Below are positions 38,301-51,371 of a stretch of 64,000 bases of DNA, piece by piece (position 1 is the first letter of the stretch; every line of letters begins with the position of its first letter). This stretch comes from Monosporascus cannonballus (taxonomy: Eukaryota; Ascomycota; Sordariomycetes; Xylariales): the NCBI GenBank assembly GCA_004154925.1, contig QJNS01000012.1:434001-498000 (forward strand), written 5' to 3'. The notes beneath the pieces are model-generated. The model had not been told where the DNA came from. It did not search any database and was given only the letters and a program-made list of their open reading frames with translations. The translations under genes and the position numbers were made by a program.

Positions 38301-40509
38301 ATATTCTTATTTTTTTAAAAACGGAAAAAATATATACAAAATATATTTATAAAATTTTTTAAATTTTATAAAACATAAAATTACTTATTAAAATAAAAAA
38401 AATTAATTTTATATATAAAAAATAAAATATTTAAAATATATTATTATTTTAAAATATATTAAAATAAATTTTAAAAAATTATTATAATTATAAAATAATA
38501 AATATTAATAATAATAAAAAAAATATAAATATTTTTTAAATTTATTAATTATTATAAAAAATTTATTCGAAATTTTAATAAAATAATTATATTTTTAAAA
38601 AATTTTATAAAAAAAAATTAAAATAAATATTAAAAATAAAAAAAAATATTTTAAAATATTAAAAATATAATTATTAATAAATTAATATTAATTATATATA
38701 ATTTAAATTGCCTTATTAAATTAAAAACCGATATTTTAAATTATATATTAAACGTAATAATCGGATAACGAAATAATTAAAGTAAATTATATTTTATTAT
38801 ATTTTTTATATAAATTAAAAATAACTAAATTTAATTATAATATTTTAAATAAAAATTTTATAATTATTATTATGGCATTTCGGAAATTTAAATATTTTTT
38901 AAAAAAAATTTATATTAAATTAAAATTTATATAAATTATTAAAATTTTACCTGATTTATTACGATTAAAAAATTTATAAAATAATAATTAAAATATATAA
39001 AAAAATTAATAAATTTCGATTTCATTATTATTTATAAGAAAAAATTAAAAAATAACAAAATAAATATTTTAAATAAATAATTAAACTTTAAAAAAATTAA
39101 TAAAAATTAATTATATAATTTTTAATATTATTACAAAAAAATATTTACGTTTATAATAAATTATAATAATTTAGGTAATATTTAATAATATATATTAAAA
39201 AATTTAATAATATAATAATAATTTCTTAAAAATAAATAAATAAATAAAAGATAAATTCCAAAAAATTATTAAAAAAATTTAATACAAAAAATATACGAAT
39301 ATTAATTATACGGATATTTAAAAATTTAGAAAACCTTAAAATAATTTTAACGTATATATTTTTTCCTTAAAATAAAATTAATAATATAAAAAAATATATA
39401 ATAATATAATATTTACGTTAAAATAAAAATTTAATAATATAAATTATACGGAAAATTATAATTATTATTAATTACAAAATAATTATAATATTTAATTATA
39501 TTTAATTTTATTATTAAATTTTTTATATTAAAAAATTTAATTACGGAAATATATTATAATAAGTTTTTCGTAATTATTAACCGATTTACGAAATTTTTGT
39601 ATTTTTTATTATATTATAAAAATATAAACGCCAAATAATTCGTATATATTTTTTTAAATATATTTTTAATATATATAAATTATTAATAAAAATTATATTA
39701 AATAAAAAATTAATTTTTATATTAAAATTTTAATAAAGTTTTATAATAAAAATTAATTTAAATTATAAATTATTTAATATATTTAAACTTTAAATAAATA
39801 AATAAATAAAATAAATAAATTAAATTTTAAAAATTTATTTAAAATATTATATTAATTATAAATAAAATAATTAAATTAAAAATTATTAATTATATAATTA
39901 ATTTATAATATTAATTATTACGAAAATATTAAAATAATATTTATAAATATAAATTTTAATTTTATTTCAAAAATTTACAAAAAAATACGTAATAATGGTT
40001 TAATTAATATTAAAATAATTTTTATATTAAAATAATTACAATAATTATATAAGGAAATAAAAATAAAATTAAAATTCGTACGTAATTAAATAAATAAATA
40101 TTATAATTAAAATAAAAATTAAAAAAATTAAATTTCGAAAAAGGAAAAATAATTTTCCTTATTATAAAAAATATTTATATAAAATAATCCAATAAAAAAT
40201 TCGATTTTAAATATATTAATTTATATAAAATCACCAAAAAAATTTAAAAAAATAATTATTAATTAAAATTTTTATTAAAAATTAAATTTTATTTAATTTT
40301 TTATTTTTTTATTCGAATTAATAATAAATATAATTAAAATATATACAGTATAAAATAACGTAAAAATAAAAAATAAATAAATATATAAAATAAAAAAAAT
40401 ATTTAATATATAAAAACAAAATAAATTTACTTAATACCTAATTAAATAAAAAAAGTATTTAAATTTTAAAAATATTTAAAAACTTACCAAAAATTTTATT
40501 AACATTTAA
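35350..40509 (+). pseudogene. E9 gag-pol pseudogene
   Basis: Plus-strand remnant: gag from about 35350, protease near 37120-37290, RT motif read as Y-F-D-N-I-L-I-F-L at 38291-38317, integrase about 39470-39640, chromodomain about 40380-40509 ending in N-I-stop. The RT-to-stop distance is not a multiple of three, unlike E2, E3, E11 and E12, so at least one indel has occurred. Heavy RIP has left stops throughout. Confidence 0.65.
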
Positions 40510-41186
40510 TATTTATTAAAAAATATTTATTAATAATAACGGACATATTTTAATTAACGGTTAATTAATTAATAACCGGAATATTAAATTAATTAACCGT
40601 AATATATATTAATATAATAATTATAATAATAACCTTTAATTATTTTTATTTCCAATATTTTTATTTTTTTAATTTATTTAATAATTAAAATTTACGTTAT
40701 ATTATAATAATATTTTTTAAATAAATTAACACTTTTTATTTATGTAAATAAATAAAACGAAAAAAAAAATATTTTTTTTTTTAATATTTACGTTAAATTT
40801 CGAAATAAAATTATTAAAATTTTAATAATTACTTTTCGGCAAACATTTTTTTACGTTTTAAACGTTAATTTTTATAATAAATATTTTATAAAAAAAAATA
40901 AATATACTAATATTATTATAAAATTAATTTCAATTAATATATTTTTTATACCTTAAAACGTTTTTTATTATTTTATATTTTATATTTTTCGAAAAATAAT
41001 AAAAATAAAATATAATTTCGTAATTAAATTTATTAAAAACTTTTACGAAATTAATATAATAAACGGTAAAAAAACAAAAAATATAATAAATTTTAAAAAT
41101 ACAAAATGATATAATTAAAATAAAAAAAAATATTTATTAAACGAAAAAAAAAATTTAAAAAATAAAATTTGGGAAAAAAAAAATTA
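40510..41186. other. E9 post-pol region and polypurine tract
   Basis: Region equivalent to the antisense gene of E12 (complement of 57209-57676); the stretch near 40840-40880 matches it (TTTTCGGCAAACATTTTTTTACG-like), so an E12-type antisense gene was once present on the minus strand. GGGAAAAAAAAAAT ending near 41185 is the polypurine tract. Confidence 0.45.
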
Positions 41187-41563
41187 TATTACAACCTAAC
41201 AAATTCCGGTTTTAAAAAACAATTAAGCAAAAAATATATAAGTTATTTCCCGGATTACATAATAATAATTATTATTAAATTAATAATTATTAATAATTAA
41301 AAATAATCTTAAATAATTATAATTATTATTAATAACATAATTATAAATAATTAAATTAAAAAAGAAAAAAATATATACGTTTATTATTTTTATAAATTTA
41401 AATAATTTTAATTTATAATATAATATTATTATTTAAAATATTTTTGGTATTACAAAACATAATACGTTATTATATTTATTACTTAAATTTTTATAATATT
41501 TTTATTAATATAAATCCGTTAACTTAAAATTTAATAATTAATTAAATTTTATAATTTATTATA
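41187..41563 (+). repeat. E9 3' LTR, 377 bp
   Basis: Starts TATTACAACCTAACAAATTC and ends at about TTATTATA, full length compared with the 5' copy. It resembles the E12 LTR throughout. Confidence 0.7.
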
Positions 41564-44500
41564 ATTTTTATTTATTATTTTTTATTAATTATTAAATAAT
41601 AAATTTATATTAATAAATAAATTAATAATTAATTAATAATTAATTAATTATTAACTTTATTTTTATAAAAATTATATTTTTATAAAAATTTTAGTAATCT
41701 ATATAAATTTTAATTTAATATAAATTTTCTTTTAAAAAGTATTAAAATTTTTTAAAAATTATAATAATAATTATAAACTTTTTATTTAAAATATAATAAT
41801 TAAATTTTGCTTTTTTTGATTTATAAAAAAATATAATAAAATATAATTTGCCTTAATTAATTTATTATTTAATTATTACGTTTAATATATAATTCGAAAT
41901 ATTAATTTTTAATTTAATAAAGCGAATTTAATTATATATTTTTAATATTAATTTATTAATAATTATATTTTTAATTTTTTAAAACGGTTTTTTTATTTTT
42001 AATATTTATTTAAAAAAATTTTTTTTTATAATATTTATTAAAAATATAATTATTTTATTAAAATTGCAAATAAATTTTTTATAATAATTAACGAATTTAA
42101 GAAATATTTTTATTTTTTTATTTATCGTTAACGTTTATTATTTATAATTACGGCAATTTTTTAGAACTTATCTTAATATATTTTAAAATAATAATAAATT
42201 TTAAATATTTTATTTTTTATACGTAAAATTAATTTTTTTTTACATTAATTAATAATTTTACGTTTTATAAAACTTAAAAAACTTTTTAAACGTATTTAAT
42301 ATATGTTTTTTTTATTTTTCGAAAAAATAAAAATATTATTAAAATAATAAATAATAAAAATATGGAAATATTTTTATAATATATAATTTATTATTTGCTA
42401 AAAAATTACTGGTATATTCGTAAAATATTTTTATATAATTAAATATTTAAATAATTTATATTTTATTTTAAAAAAAATTTTATTCGTATTTTTTTAATTT
42501 TAATAAAGTTATATTTTTTTAAAAAATTAAATATTATAAATTATTTAATTTTATAAAATCGTTTTTTTATTTTTATATTTAAAAATAATAATATTTAATT
42601 TTTAATATTAATATTATTTAATTATCGATAATTAATTATAAATTATAATTTTTTATTTTTTTAAATATAAAAAATATTAAATATCTTATTAATAATTTCG
42701 AAAATCGAATTTATCTTTTTTATAACCGGTTTTCCAAATATTTCTTAAAAACGCGTAATTCGTTTTTATTAAAGTTATAAATAAAGCAGAACTTTATTAA
42801 AAATCTTTTTTTAAAAATTATTTTATAATTTTATTCGATATATTTTAATAATTTTATATTAAATTTTTTCTTAAAAATTTATTTATATTTATAATATTAT
42901 AATAATTTATTAATTAAATTTTTAATATTTAAATTTATTATTTTAAATCGTTATTTAATTAATTTAATTTTATTCAAATAATAATAATAATACGTTATAT
43001 TTTTTTAAAATATTTATTTTTTTTTTAAATTTTATTTTTTTAAATTATAAAATTTTTATCGTATTTTATATTTATATTTATCGTTATTTTTTATATAATA
43101 TTAAGATTTTATACTTTTTTATTTTTATTTATTAATAAATTATAAAATAAATTATATTTAATTAATTTAATTATTAATTAAAATTTCGTATTAATATATC
43201 CATAATAATCTTAAAATTATATCGTAATTCTTAAATAATATAATATCGAAATTAATTATTTAATATTATTTTTAAATAAAAATTTTAATATAATTAATTT
43301 CATATATAATTTTTTCGTTATCGTAAACAAATTTTTAATTTTGGGAATTCGTAATTATATAAAGTTTTAATTTATATTTTTATAATAATTTAAATTTATT
43401 AATTATATTTAATTTAATATAATTTTCATTTAAAATTTTGTAATTTATTATTACGATATATTAATACGTTTTAATTTATATATTTAAAAAAAAAGTTATT
43501 AATAATTTTTATTATTACGTTTAAATTTTTTTTTAATTTTTTTAAGTTTTGTTTATTTGTAACTTTTTATAAATATTTTTTTTTAAGTTTTTTTTCAAAT
43601 TTATTAAACTTTATTTATATTTTTATATATAACGTATTAAATTATTATATTTATTATTATTAATAATATATTATTTTTTCGAATTATATTAATTAATATT
43701 AATTTTGTTATATTTTTTTTATTAAATAAATTATTTTTTTATAATTTCGATTATATTTTATTATATAATATATTAAATATCGTTTCCAAACTTATCCGTA
43801 AATTAACGTATTTTTTTTTATTAATATTTTTCTTTTAATTTATAATAAATATTAATTAAAATAAAAATTTATAATAATTTTTTAATAATATTTTTTTATT
43901 ATATATTCGATTAATTCCGTTTTAATTTAATAATTATATTATTTATAATAATAAATATTTTTTTATAAATATTATTTTTTTAAATTAATTTTTTACCTTT
44001 ATTAATTAACAAATATTATTTTTTAAAACTATAAATCGAAAATATTAATATTATTATTTATCTAATATTTTTATAATTATTTTTATAATTTTTTTTATTA
44101 TATTTACGATATTTATTAAATTAATTTTTTAACTTTTCGTATTTTCTATTAAATTTTTCGTTATGGGAAACCTAGTATATATTTAGGCCGAATTATATTA
44201 ATAAATTTACCTTTAATTTTTGATTTTTTCTGTATTATTTTTTATATACAAATTTCTAATTATTTTAACGGGATTTTTTAAGTACTTTATATTATATTAT
44301 TTTATGCCTTATTTTATTATAATTAAAATATTTAATTTAATTTTAATCCTTTTTATAAATAATTTTTAATTTTATAAGTTTTTATTTTATACCGTAAAAA
44401 ATATTATTATAATAAAAAATATTAATATTAATTATATATTAAAATTTATTATTATTATTTTTTAATAATTTTAATATATTAAATATATTATTAATTATTA

Positions 44501-45349
44501 ATTTTTATTATTATAACGATATAATGTAATAAATAATTAAAATTATTAAATTTAAAAAAAAATTTATATTTTTTTAAATTATTCAAAAATATAATTATTA
44601 ATATTTTTTATTTTTAATTTAATTTAAATATTAATTAAATAAACGTATTATTATAATTAGATATTAATTTTTTATCGTAATTACTAAATTTATATTTTGA
44701 TTTTTATATTTTTATTTATTATTTTAAAAATTTTCCGTAATATTTATTCGAATTATTTATAATTATTTTTAATTCGTATTATATTTAAATTTTGTTTTTT
44801 TATTAATAAAATAACGTATTTTTTTAACGTAAATTTAAATTAAATAATTATATTTCCAATAAATTATTTAATTATAAATTCGATTCGTATAATAAATTTA
44901 ATTAATTAAATAGGAAAATATTTAAAATATATTTAATATTAAATTAAAAATAATTATAATTTGGTTAAAATTCCGTCGAAAAGTTTTAATTTTAAAGGTT
45001 TAAAAATTTCTTTTAATTTTTTAATAAAATTTAACTAAATAATTTAATTCGTTCGAAAAATCTTTTTAATTTTAAAAATATTTTTTTTATAAGTTTTTTA
45101 TAAGCGGTTTAAAAAAACGTTATAAATTTATTATTATTTTTTAAGTTAAAAAATATATTCGTTTATAATATTTAGGCGTTTAAAATTTTTTTTGCGAAAA
45201 AAATAAGGTTATTTTTTTTTTGGATTTTATTCCGGTATCCGGGTTATTAAAAATTTGATAAATAATTTTTTCGGGTTGTTTATAAGTAAATATAATATTA
45301 GCAATATTATTAAAAATTTAACAAAATTATTAAATAAAAATTTATAACG

Positions 45350-45620
45350 TATAACGGCTAAAAAATTTATTTAATTATTAAATTTATATTTTATATTAAT
45401 TTATTAATTTATTATTAATATATTAATAATTTGTTTTATTCGTTTAATATTAATAAGTTAATAATCCGGTTCGTTAATTTACCATTAATAAGTTAATAAT
45501 TCGATTCGTTGGTTTATTATCAGTAAGTTGGTGATCCGTTACGTAATTCGACTTACTAACCGTTCTTGGCTTATTTGTTGGAGACCGTTTCTGGAGGTCG
45601 TAGCCCGTTAGGTCGTAACA
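45350..45620 (-). repeat. E8 5' LTR (right), 271 bp
   Basis: Starts TATAACGGCTAAAAAATTT and ends TTAGGTCGTAACA. It carries three 35-bp units (about 45428-45532), one more than the left LTR, but has lost about 115 bp nearer its start. The outer right end is almost unmutated, which produces a spurious 61-codon open frame at 45566-45751. Confidence 0.75.
45428..45532. repeat. Three 35-bp tandem units in the E8 5' LTR
   Basis: Consecutive units begin AATAATTTG, AATAATCCGG and AATAATTCG and end with forms of AGTAAGTT. The partner LTR has two and E1 shows at least two, so unit number varies within the family. Confidence 0.75.
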
Positions 45621-45689
45621 ACTCATTTAGTCTTTTAGCTGTTTCTGCTATAACTATTTTTAAAAACTGTAGCCTATTAGGTCGTAATG
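45621..45689 (-). repeat. E6 5' LTR, last part
   Basis: After the ACTCA duplication the LTR resumes and ends with GCCTATTAGGTCGTAATG, a form of the family end. What follows (45690-45735) is flanking DNA with no assigned feature. Confidence 0.6.
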
Positions 45690-45735
45690 TTTATATAATA
45701 TTAATAAATTACAAAATAATATACTATAGATATTT

Positions 45736-45910
45736 TGTTAGATGTTGTTAGGAGGTCAAAGTGGCAAGATAACTTATATATTGAGAACAGTCTGAAATCT
45801 AACCTTCTTCTCCATTTCTAGAGAGAAACCACCTATAAATATAGCCGACTTCCGCATCGAGCTCGTAAAGGTGACGTAGTCCTGACCTATATATCACTTA
45901 GCACTTTACA
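45736..45910 (+). mobile_element. S2, solo LTR (175 bp), largely free of RIP
   Basis: Begins TGTTAGATGTTGTTAGGAGG and ends GCACTTTACA, flanked by a perfect TATTT duplication (45731-45735 and 45911-45915). A TATA-like TATAAATATA lies at 45834-45843, 75 bp from the end, favouring plus orientation. The TGTTAG start and short length are usual for Copia LTRs, but the family is not identified. GC is about 40% in surroundings near 20%. Confidence 0.8.
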
Positions 45911-45915
45911 TATTT

Positions 45916-48900
45916 ATACTTTATATAATTTAGTTTATTTTATTTTGTATATAGATATAATAACTTAATATGGTAATAGTTTAAACGAATAACAAAATTG
46001 TGAAAAGCAAATTTGAAATAACTTACGTAATACGATATAGATATTAAAGCTTTATTACTTTATAAAAAAAATATATATAAAAATATATTAGTTGAAGTTT
46101 ATTAATCGTTTATATATTAAACCAGATAGTTATTTAGCGTAATTAAAATTAATTTAAATTTCATTAAACCATAATTTGTTACAATTAACCAAATATAAAA
46201 TAAATATATTACCACCTTGAAAATATTATATAAAAGTTATATCTTAAATAAAAAATATGTATATGTATTTATATATAAATTTTAAACTTATAATATATAA
46301 AATATGTCATATAAATAAAAATTTCAATAGTTAACATAGTGAGTAATACTACGCATATCATCAATAATTTAACGAAATTTTCTAATTTATAAAAGGTTTG
46401 TTTTTGGCGATAAATCTCTATTTTCAATTCGAAGTATTAAATATATTCGCATTAAAATCGTAAAGTTGTTTATAAATAAACTTAAATAGGAGTAATAGTG
46501 TACATGCGATTTGAAACTAAACCGGGACTTTTTCACTTCGACTGTATAATAGTTACGTTATCACAACTATAAAAACATTTCGAATTAAACGTTCATATTT
46601 ATTAAGCTTTTTTAATTATTTTAATTAAATTAGCTCTAACATAAAATTTTATATAAATGAAAATTATTATTATTATTATTAGCTTTTTCAGTAAATTTGT
46701 TTTTTTATATATTTAAAAATCTTTTTATAAAGCCGCAGCAATTAAGACTAAAAAGCGCCGCTTAATATTAGATACTATTTAGGACTTTTACGTTTTTTAA
46801 AGATTTTCTCAAATTAAGTTAGCATAATATTAAAAGTTATAACTTTTTAAAAGAATTTAGTCGTAGCTGCGTTGTAAGCGAAGCTACAACGTAGAAAATA
46901 GAACCTGGTTTGAATAGGGTAAATTTAGTCAACTTTAACGTTTTTATAGTTGTAAAACAATATCAATCATTTGTATAATTAAAAAGAAATTAAAGCTTTT
47001 TTAAAAAAATATAATACAAGAACATAGTATACTATAATGGGATTGGTAATTATATTATTATAATTGTACAAACGCTGCGGTTATTTATTAAATAACTTAA
47101 ATTTAGTATTATAATTTTTAAGTTCAAATCAAACTTCGTAAAAACAGAATTTAATTTAATTATAAGTACTATTAACTAGTAATATATATTTAAGATATTA
47201 AATATAGTATTTATAATACAAATTATATCGTTTGCTATTTCATTATTTATTTCACTTCGTCTAGAAAATAAAACGTAAATTTACTCTTAGATTATATTTA
47301 TACAAATTGAAATACAAAAAGATTAGAAAGTCAATATATATCCTAATATTTATTTGAAAAATATATAAAATACTATTTTATTCAATGTTATTTATTTAAA
47401 TACTAATTATAAAGGTATACCGGCTGTTTCTAACTTCAATTTCTTATAACTACTGTAAAATAACTATAATTTATGCAGTTAGAAATTGTTAAACTGGCTT
47501 TGATTAAATTAAATATATTTAAATTTTTTTAATCTAAACTCACACGACCGATAAATGTAATATCGCTGCTATCACAAAACTATAGTCGGTTATTTCTGAA
47601 AGTCTAATTTTACATATACTAGATTCAATGTTAAAGAAAAAGAAATTAAGAAAAAATAATTTACATATATGTTAGATTATATTTAGAATAAATATAAATA
47701 TTAAGTTTATTAAAATAAGGTAATTACTAGAAGCAAAAACCAAATTTGAAAAAGAAGACGTATGTTTATAGCTCGAATCTAGGAAGTTTTGGCTCGATAT
47801 AAGCATACGTTATTTAATTAATGAATTTTAACCTTTTAATATAATATATAAAAATATCTTAAAAATAAACGCTAGCTAGCAAAGATCTAAGCAAGGTGAG
47901 ATAACACGTGTTAATCTTTTATATTGGTCGCTATAAACTATATACGGTGGTTTGAAAAAGATCTAATAAAAACTGCAACAATGAAATAATATAGATTAAA
48001 AGATTTGTAAGAAATAAAATAATTCGATGCATAATACATTTCGTTTTATAACTACCCAGATGTAAAATAGCATTACGGTATAAAGATAACAATGCATAAT
48101 TATTTATTAAGAAGTAAAAGGAAAATAATTAACATATGTAACCTAAAAAGTATAATGTAAATCGTGGTTTAAAGACTTTTAATATATATAAAAATATATT
48201 CTACTAAAACAAGAACAGCTGCGATAAAACATCATTAAATAATTAATAAAATGAAATTGAGTATAAAAAGAAAAGAGTTAATATGAATTTTATTGTTATG
48301 TTATCGAATTTAAATAGTTAATTTTAATAAATTAACTACGCGATATTTTTAGTTTTGTAATAGTTTATTAAAAAAAGAGTTTTTAAAACAACAAGCGCAT
48401 TTAATTAAATAGCTAGTTATATATATAACAACACGTTATTAGTGTTTTACAATAATAAAATAAAAAGTATAATATATTATTATTAAAAACCTTAATATTC
48501 TTTTATAATTTGAATTTTCTTAAAGGCAAATTGGTTATATTTTATAATACAAAGAAAATAGTAATATTAGAAATCCTTATATTAAAAGGCAGCAAGTTTA
48601 AACCAGAAAGGCTATTATATTATAAGGATATAAAGTATATAAATACATATTTCAATTAAAATAAAATTTAAATATTTTACCACCAAGTTGTTCTAACTAT
48701 ACTGTAAAATAAAATATAAAACGTATTTATTAAAGTAATATCGTTGTTATATCAGTACTTAACAATTTTGTTTATAATATTTCTATTTATTAATAAAATA
48801 AACTCAAATTGATAGCTTAAATAATAAATAAAAACATAAAGCACTTATTAGATACTTAATCTTAGTTTTCGTTCGTGAGTTCTAAAAAGGTATAATTTAT

Positions 48901-49019
48901 TTATTTAATTTTATTAAAATAAAACCAGGAAGTAAAAAAAATAAAACCATAAAAGCGTAAGCGCGTTAAAGTATATATGTTATGATATTTATTTATTAAT
49001 TAGCGCCTCGGAGTTAAAT
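45916..49019. other. Unassigned AT-rich region, no readable gene
   Basis: About 3.1 kb with no LTR pair, no Gypsy motif and no credible open frame on either strand. It keeps more CpA/TpG than the Gypsy copies, so it may be unique or very old DNA. Local GC-richer spots lie at 46500-46545, 46725-46770 and 46860-46930. A 10-bp hairpin with one mismatch (CTGCGTTGTA / TACAACGTAG) lies at 46867-46894. Confidence 0.4.
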
Positions 49020-49294
49020 TGTGACGACTATAAATTTAATCAATTTTTAAACGCTAGTCGTACAGATTTATGTTAATAGAAATATCTTAAGAAATTAAGT
49101 AACGAAGTTATAATATAAATTAATACTATTTAAAATTATAAGTTTTAACAAACTTATATACCTTATATAAAGTAATTAGATCTTGGTTAAATTTTAATAT
49201 TATTACAAATTTAATATTCTAAAATCTAAATTATATAATTTATTCGTACAGATCTGACCGTTTCTTGCAACCGGCCTTAATTCGACTTGTAATA
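49020..49294 (-). repeat. E10 3' LTR, 275 bp
   Basis: Starts TGTGACGACTATAAATTT and ends CGACTTGTAATA, followed by the pyrimidine tract CGATTTTCTG. E10 is a minus-strand element whose internal DNA continues to 49729, is split by E11, and continues from 63403 past the window end. Confidence 0.75.
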
Positions 49295-49729
49295 CGATTT
49301 TCTGTTTTTTAAAATCTTTGCCCTTAAAGAGTTTTGTTCTTGATAAACTTTATTTATAATATAGTAACCCGTATTAATATCTGCAAATTTCGTAATCGTT
49401 TTAACTAAAATAGAAACTGAAAATCCTTGATTACTTATATTATTAAAGTTAGATTTAAAGTAATATGAGGGATATCGTATTTTGAAAAGAAGATAAAATA
49501 TTAAGTAATTAAAGAAATAGGTTTGTATAACAAATATATTTCAAATCGTCAGCGTTGCAATAATATTGACGTTTAAAAAAATTTTATATCGTATTAAAAA
49601 AAAGAAACATTGTTTAAATCGTAAAAAAACTGTTATTAAAACAGCTTTTTTGCTGTTTTAATAAAAAATAATGGATAATCTAGTACGCAAATAACATAAT
49701 ATTAACGAAATTATTGATCTTTTTTTTTC
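49295..49729. other. E10 post-pol region, first part
   Basis: Polypurine-tract complement, then DNA at the position of the antisense gene; no frame can be read. A perfect 13-bp inverted repeat lies at 49633-49664. It ends in TTTTC, one arm of the E11 duplication. Confidence 0.5.
49633..49664. repeat. Perfect 13-bp inverted repeat with T6 loop
   Basis: TTATTAAAACAGC and its exact complement flank TTTTTT. It would form a stable hairpin. It is odd that both arms stayed complementary in RIP-mutated DNA. No partner copy was found, and no function is proposed. Confidence 0.6.
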
Positions 49730-50063
49730 TGTTATGATCTAACAGGCTGCGGCCTCAGAAAACGGTCGCAACAAGAAAATGACTAAGCCATATGGGTCAA
49801 GTTACGTGATGGCTCGACAGGATCTATCGTAGAACTCATAGAGCCAGGCTTAATAACATTGAAAAAACCAAATATAATATTCTTGTTATTTCCATAATTT
49901 AAATAATACCAATTTGCAATATAATATTATTATTTAAAGCTTTTTTAGCATAACAACATATAATATGATTATTATATGTATTACTTAAATTTTACGATAT
50001 TTGTATTAATATAAATCCATATAATTAAAATTTAATAATTGATTAAACCGTTTAGCCGTTATA
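49730..50063 (+). repeat. E11 5' LTR
   Basis: The outer start TGTTATGATCTAACAGGCTG and the first ~150 bp are nearly free of RIP; the inner end reads GCCGTTATA in place of GCCGTCACA. Confidence 0.9.
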
Positions 50064-51371
50064 CGTTATAGGTTTTTATTTAATAATACCGTTAGATTTT
50101 GAACAATATCGCCGACATTACATTTACTAGTAAACAACCCAAATAATCTATTTATCAAGTCATTGATAACTTGGATACTAGAATAAAATCTGAAAAAAAG
50201 GAAAAACTTCGCCGTTTTCGCGAAGAAGTTTTTCGACGCCTGGAAACCATAAACGAACGCATTATATAACTGAAAAGATATAATAACGATCTTATATTGT
50301 TTTTCTAAGCCGTTTATAAAAAATGTTTTAAAAAAAGAAAATTTCGGAAACCGGACAACTTTTTTAAATAAATTGAATTATTTAGCTAAATTTTGCCACA
50401 AAATTTAAAAAGGTTTTTAAATTTTTAAATAAAACTTTTTCGATAAAATTTCAATTAAATTATAATTATTTTTAAGTTAATACCGCATATATTTCGAGCA
50501 TCTTTTCTATTTGATTTATTACGTTTATTATATAAATTAAATTCGTAATCCAACGATTTGTCGAAAATAATGTTATTTAATTTGAATTTATTATAAGGAA
50601 ATACATTATTTTGCTATTCGAAAAACAAAACTCAAAAATAATATGAATTTATAATATTTATAAAATAATAAACGAAAAAGTAAAAGCCGAAATAGAAAGA
50701 TAATAAATATAACAAAAGAAATTAATATTTAATTACGGTATTATTTTGATTTAATTAGCCGTTAAATTAAATTAGGGATAAAAAGTACTAATAGCTAAAT
50801 TTTTCGACGGTTTAAAAAAAGTATAAAACGAACTTTTTAAGTTCGATCGGCCTAAATATTTATCGGATTATATTATTATAACAATTGAAATCGACGATCG
50901 ATAATACACCTGGCGTACTAAAGGTACGAAAAGGAAAAATAATAACAAATCTCGATATACGGCTAATATTAACGTTTTTCGGCGCGGTAACATTTTTTAC
51001 GGTACGGAACCAAGGCTTATAGAATTAAAAGCTACTTATAGGAAAGATTAAAACCAAATTAAATATTTCAATTAAAACAAAATAAGATACAAAGTAATAT
51101 GGTACAAGGCACCCAAAACACCCTATTAAGATAACTAAAACCCTATACTTAAAGAATAATCCAAAAAAAGCCGAAACATTTTTTAAATTTATTAATATAA
51201 TTTAGCCTACATATATACGAGGTCCCCTATGGCGAAAAGTTTAATAAGGAATACAAAAAGCCAGAAAACTGGTCTAATAAATATCGCGACTATAACCAAA
51301 AAATTATAAAAATAATTACGCGAATATTCGAACTAAATAAAAAAAGTTTATTTCGGAACCCATAATCGATA

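Larger units (their letters stand above)
34956..41563 (+). mobile_element. E9, plus-strand Gypsy element nested in E8
   Basis: LTRs 34956-35233 and 41187-41563 are flanked by a perfect ATTTT duplication (34951-34955 and 41564-41568), though in such AT-rich DNA this alone is weak. The coding strand is plus, opposite to its host. It is the most mutated copy in the window even though it is younger than E8. Confidence 0.75.
33304..45230 (-). pseudogene. E8 gag-pol pseudogene, split by E9
   Basis: Minus-strand polyprotein remnant in two blocks, 33304-34955 (chromodomain and integrase) and 41569-45230 (gag, protease, RT, RNase H). The gag start region at 45230 has ATG as ATA. The RT active-site region is at about 42330-42350 with all key codons changed. 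The chromodomain end is at 33304. This is among the most AT-rich copies, with nearly all CpA and many CpG lost, so assignment rests on alignment to E2/E3 rather than on motifs. Confidence 0.6.
32319..45620 (-). mobile_element. E8, full-length minus-strand Gypsy element containing E9
   Basis: LTRs are 32319-32669 and 45350-45620; the flanks are ACTCG (32314-32318) and ACTCA (45621-45625), one RIP-type difference. E9 (34956-41563) sits inside the pol/integrase region. Removing E9 leaves about 6.7 kb. It is inserted in the E6 LTR. Confidence 0.8.

Noticed and set aside
45566..45751. 61-codon open frame
   Set aside because: It spans the end of the E8 LTR, the E6 LTR remnant and the start of S2, three separate repeats.
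49730..50063. tRNA primer-binding site after the 5' LTRs
   Set aside because: No stretch complementary to a tRNA 3' end (TGG...) is visible next to any of the LTRs. Self-priming is possible, as in Tf1-like chromodomain elements, but I could not show it.
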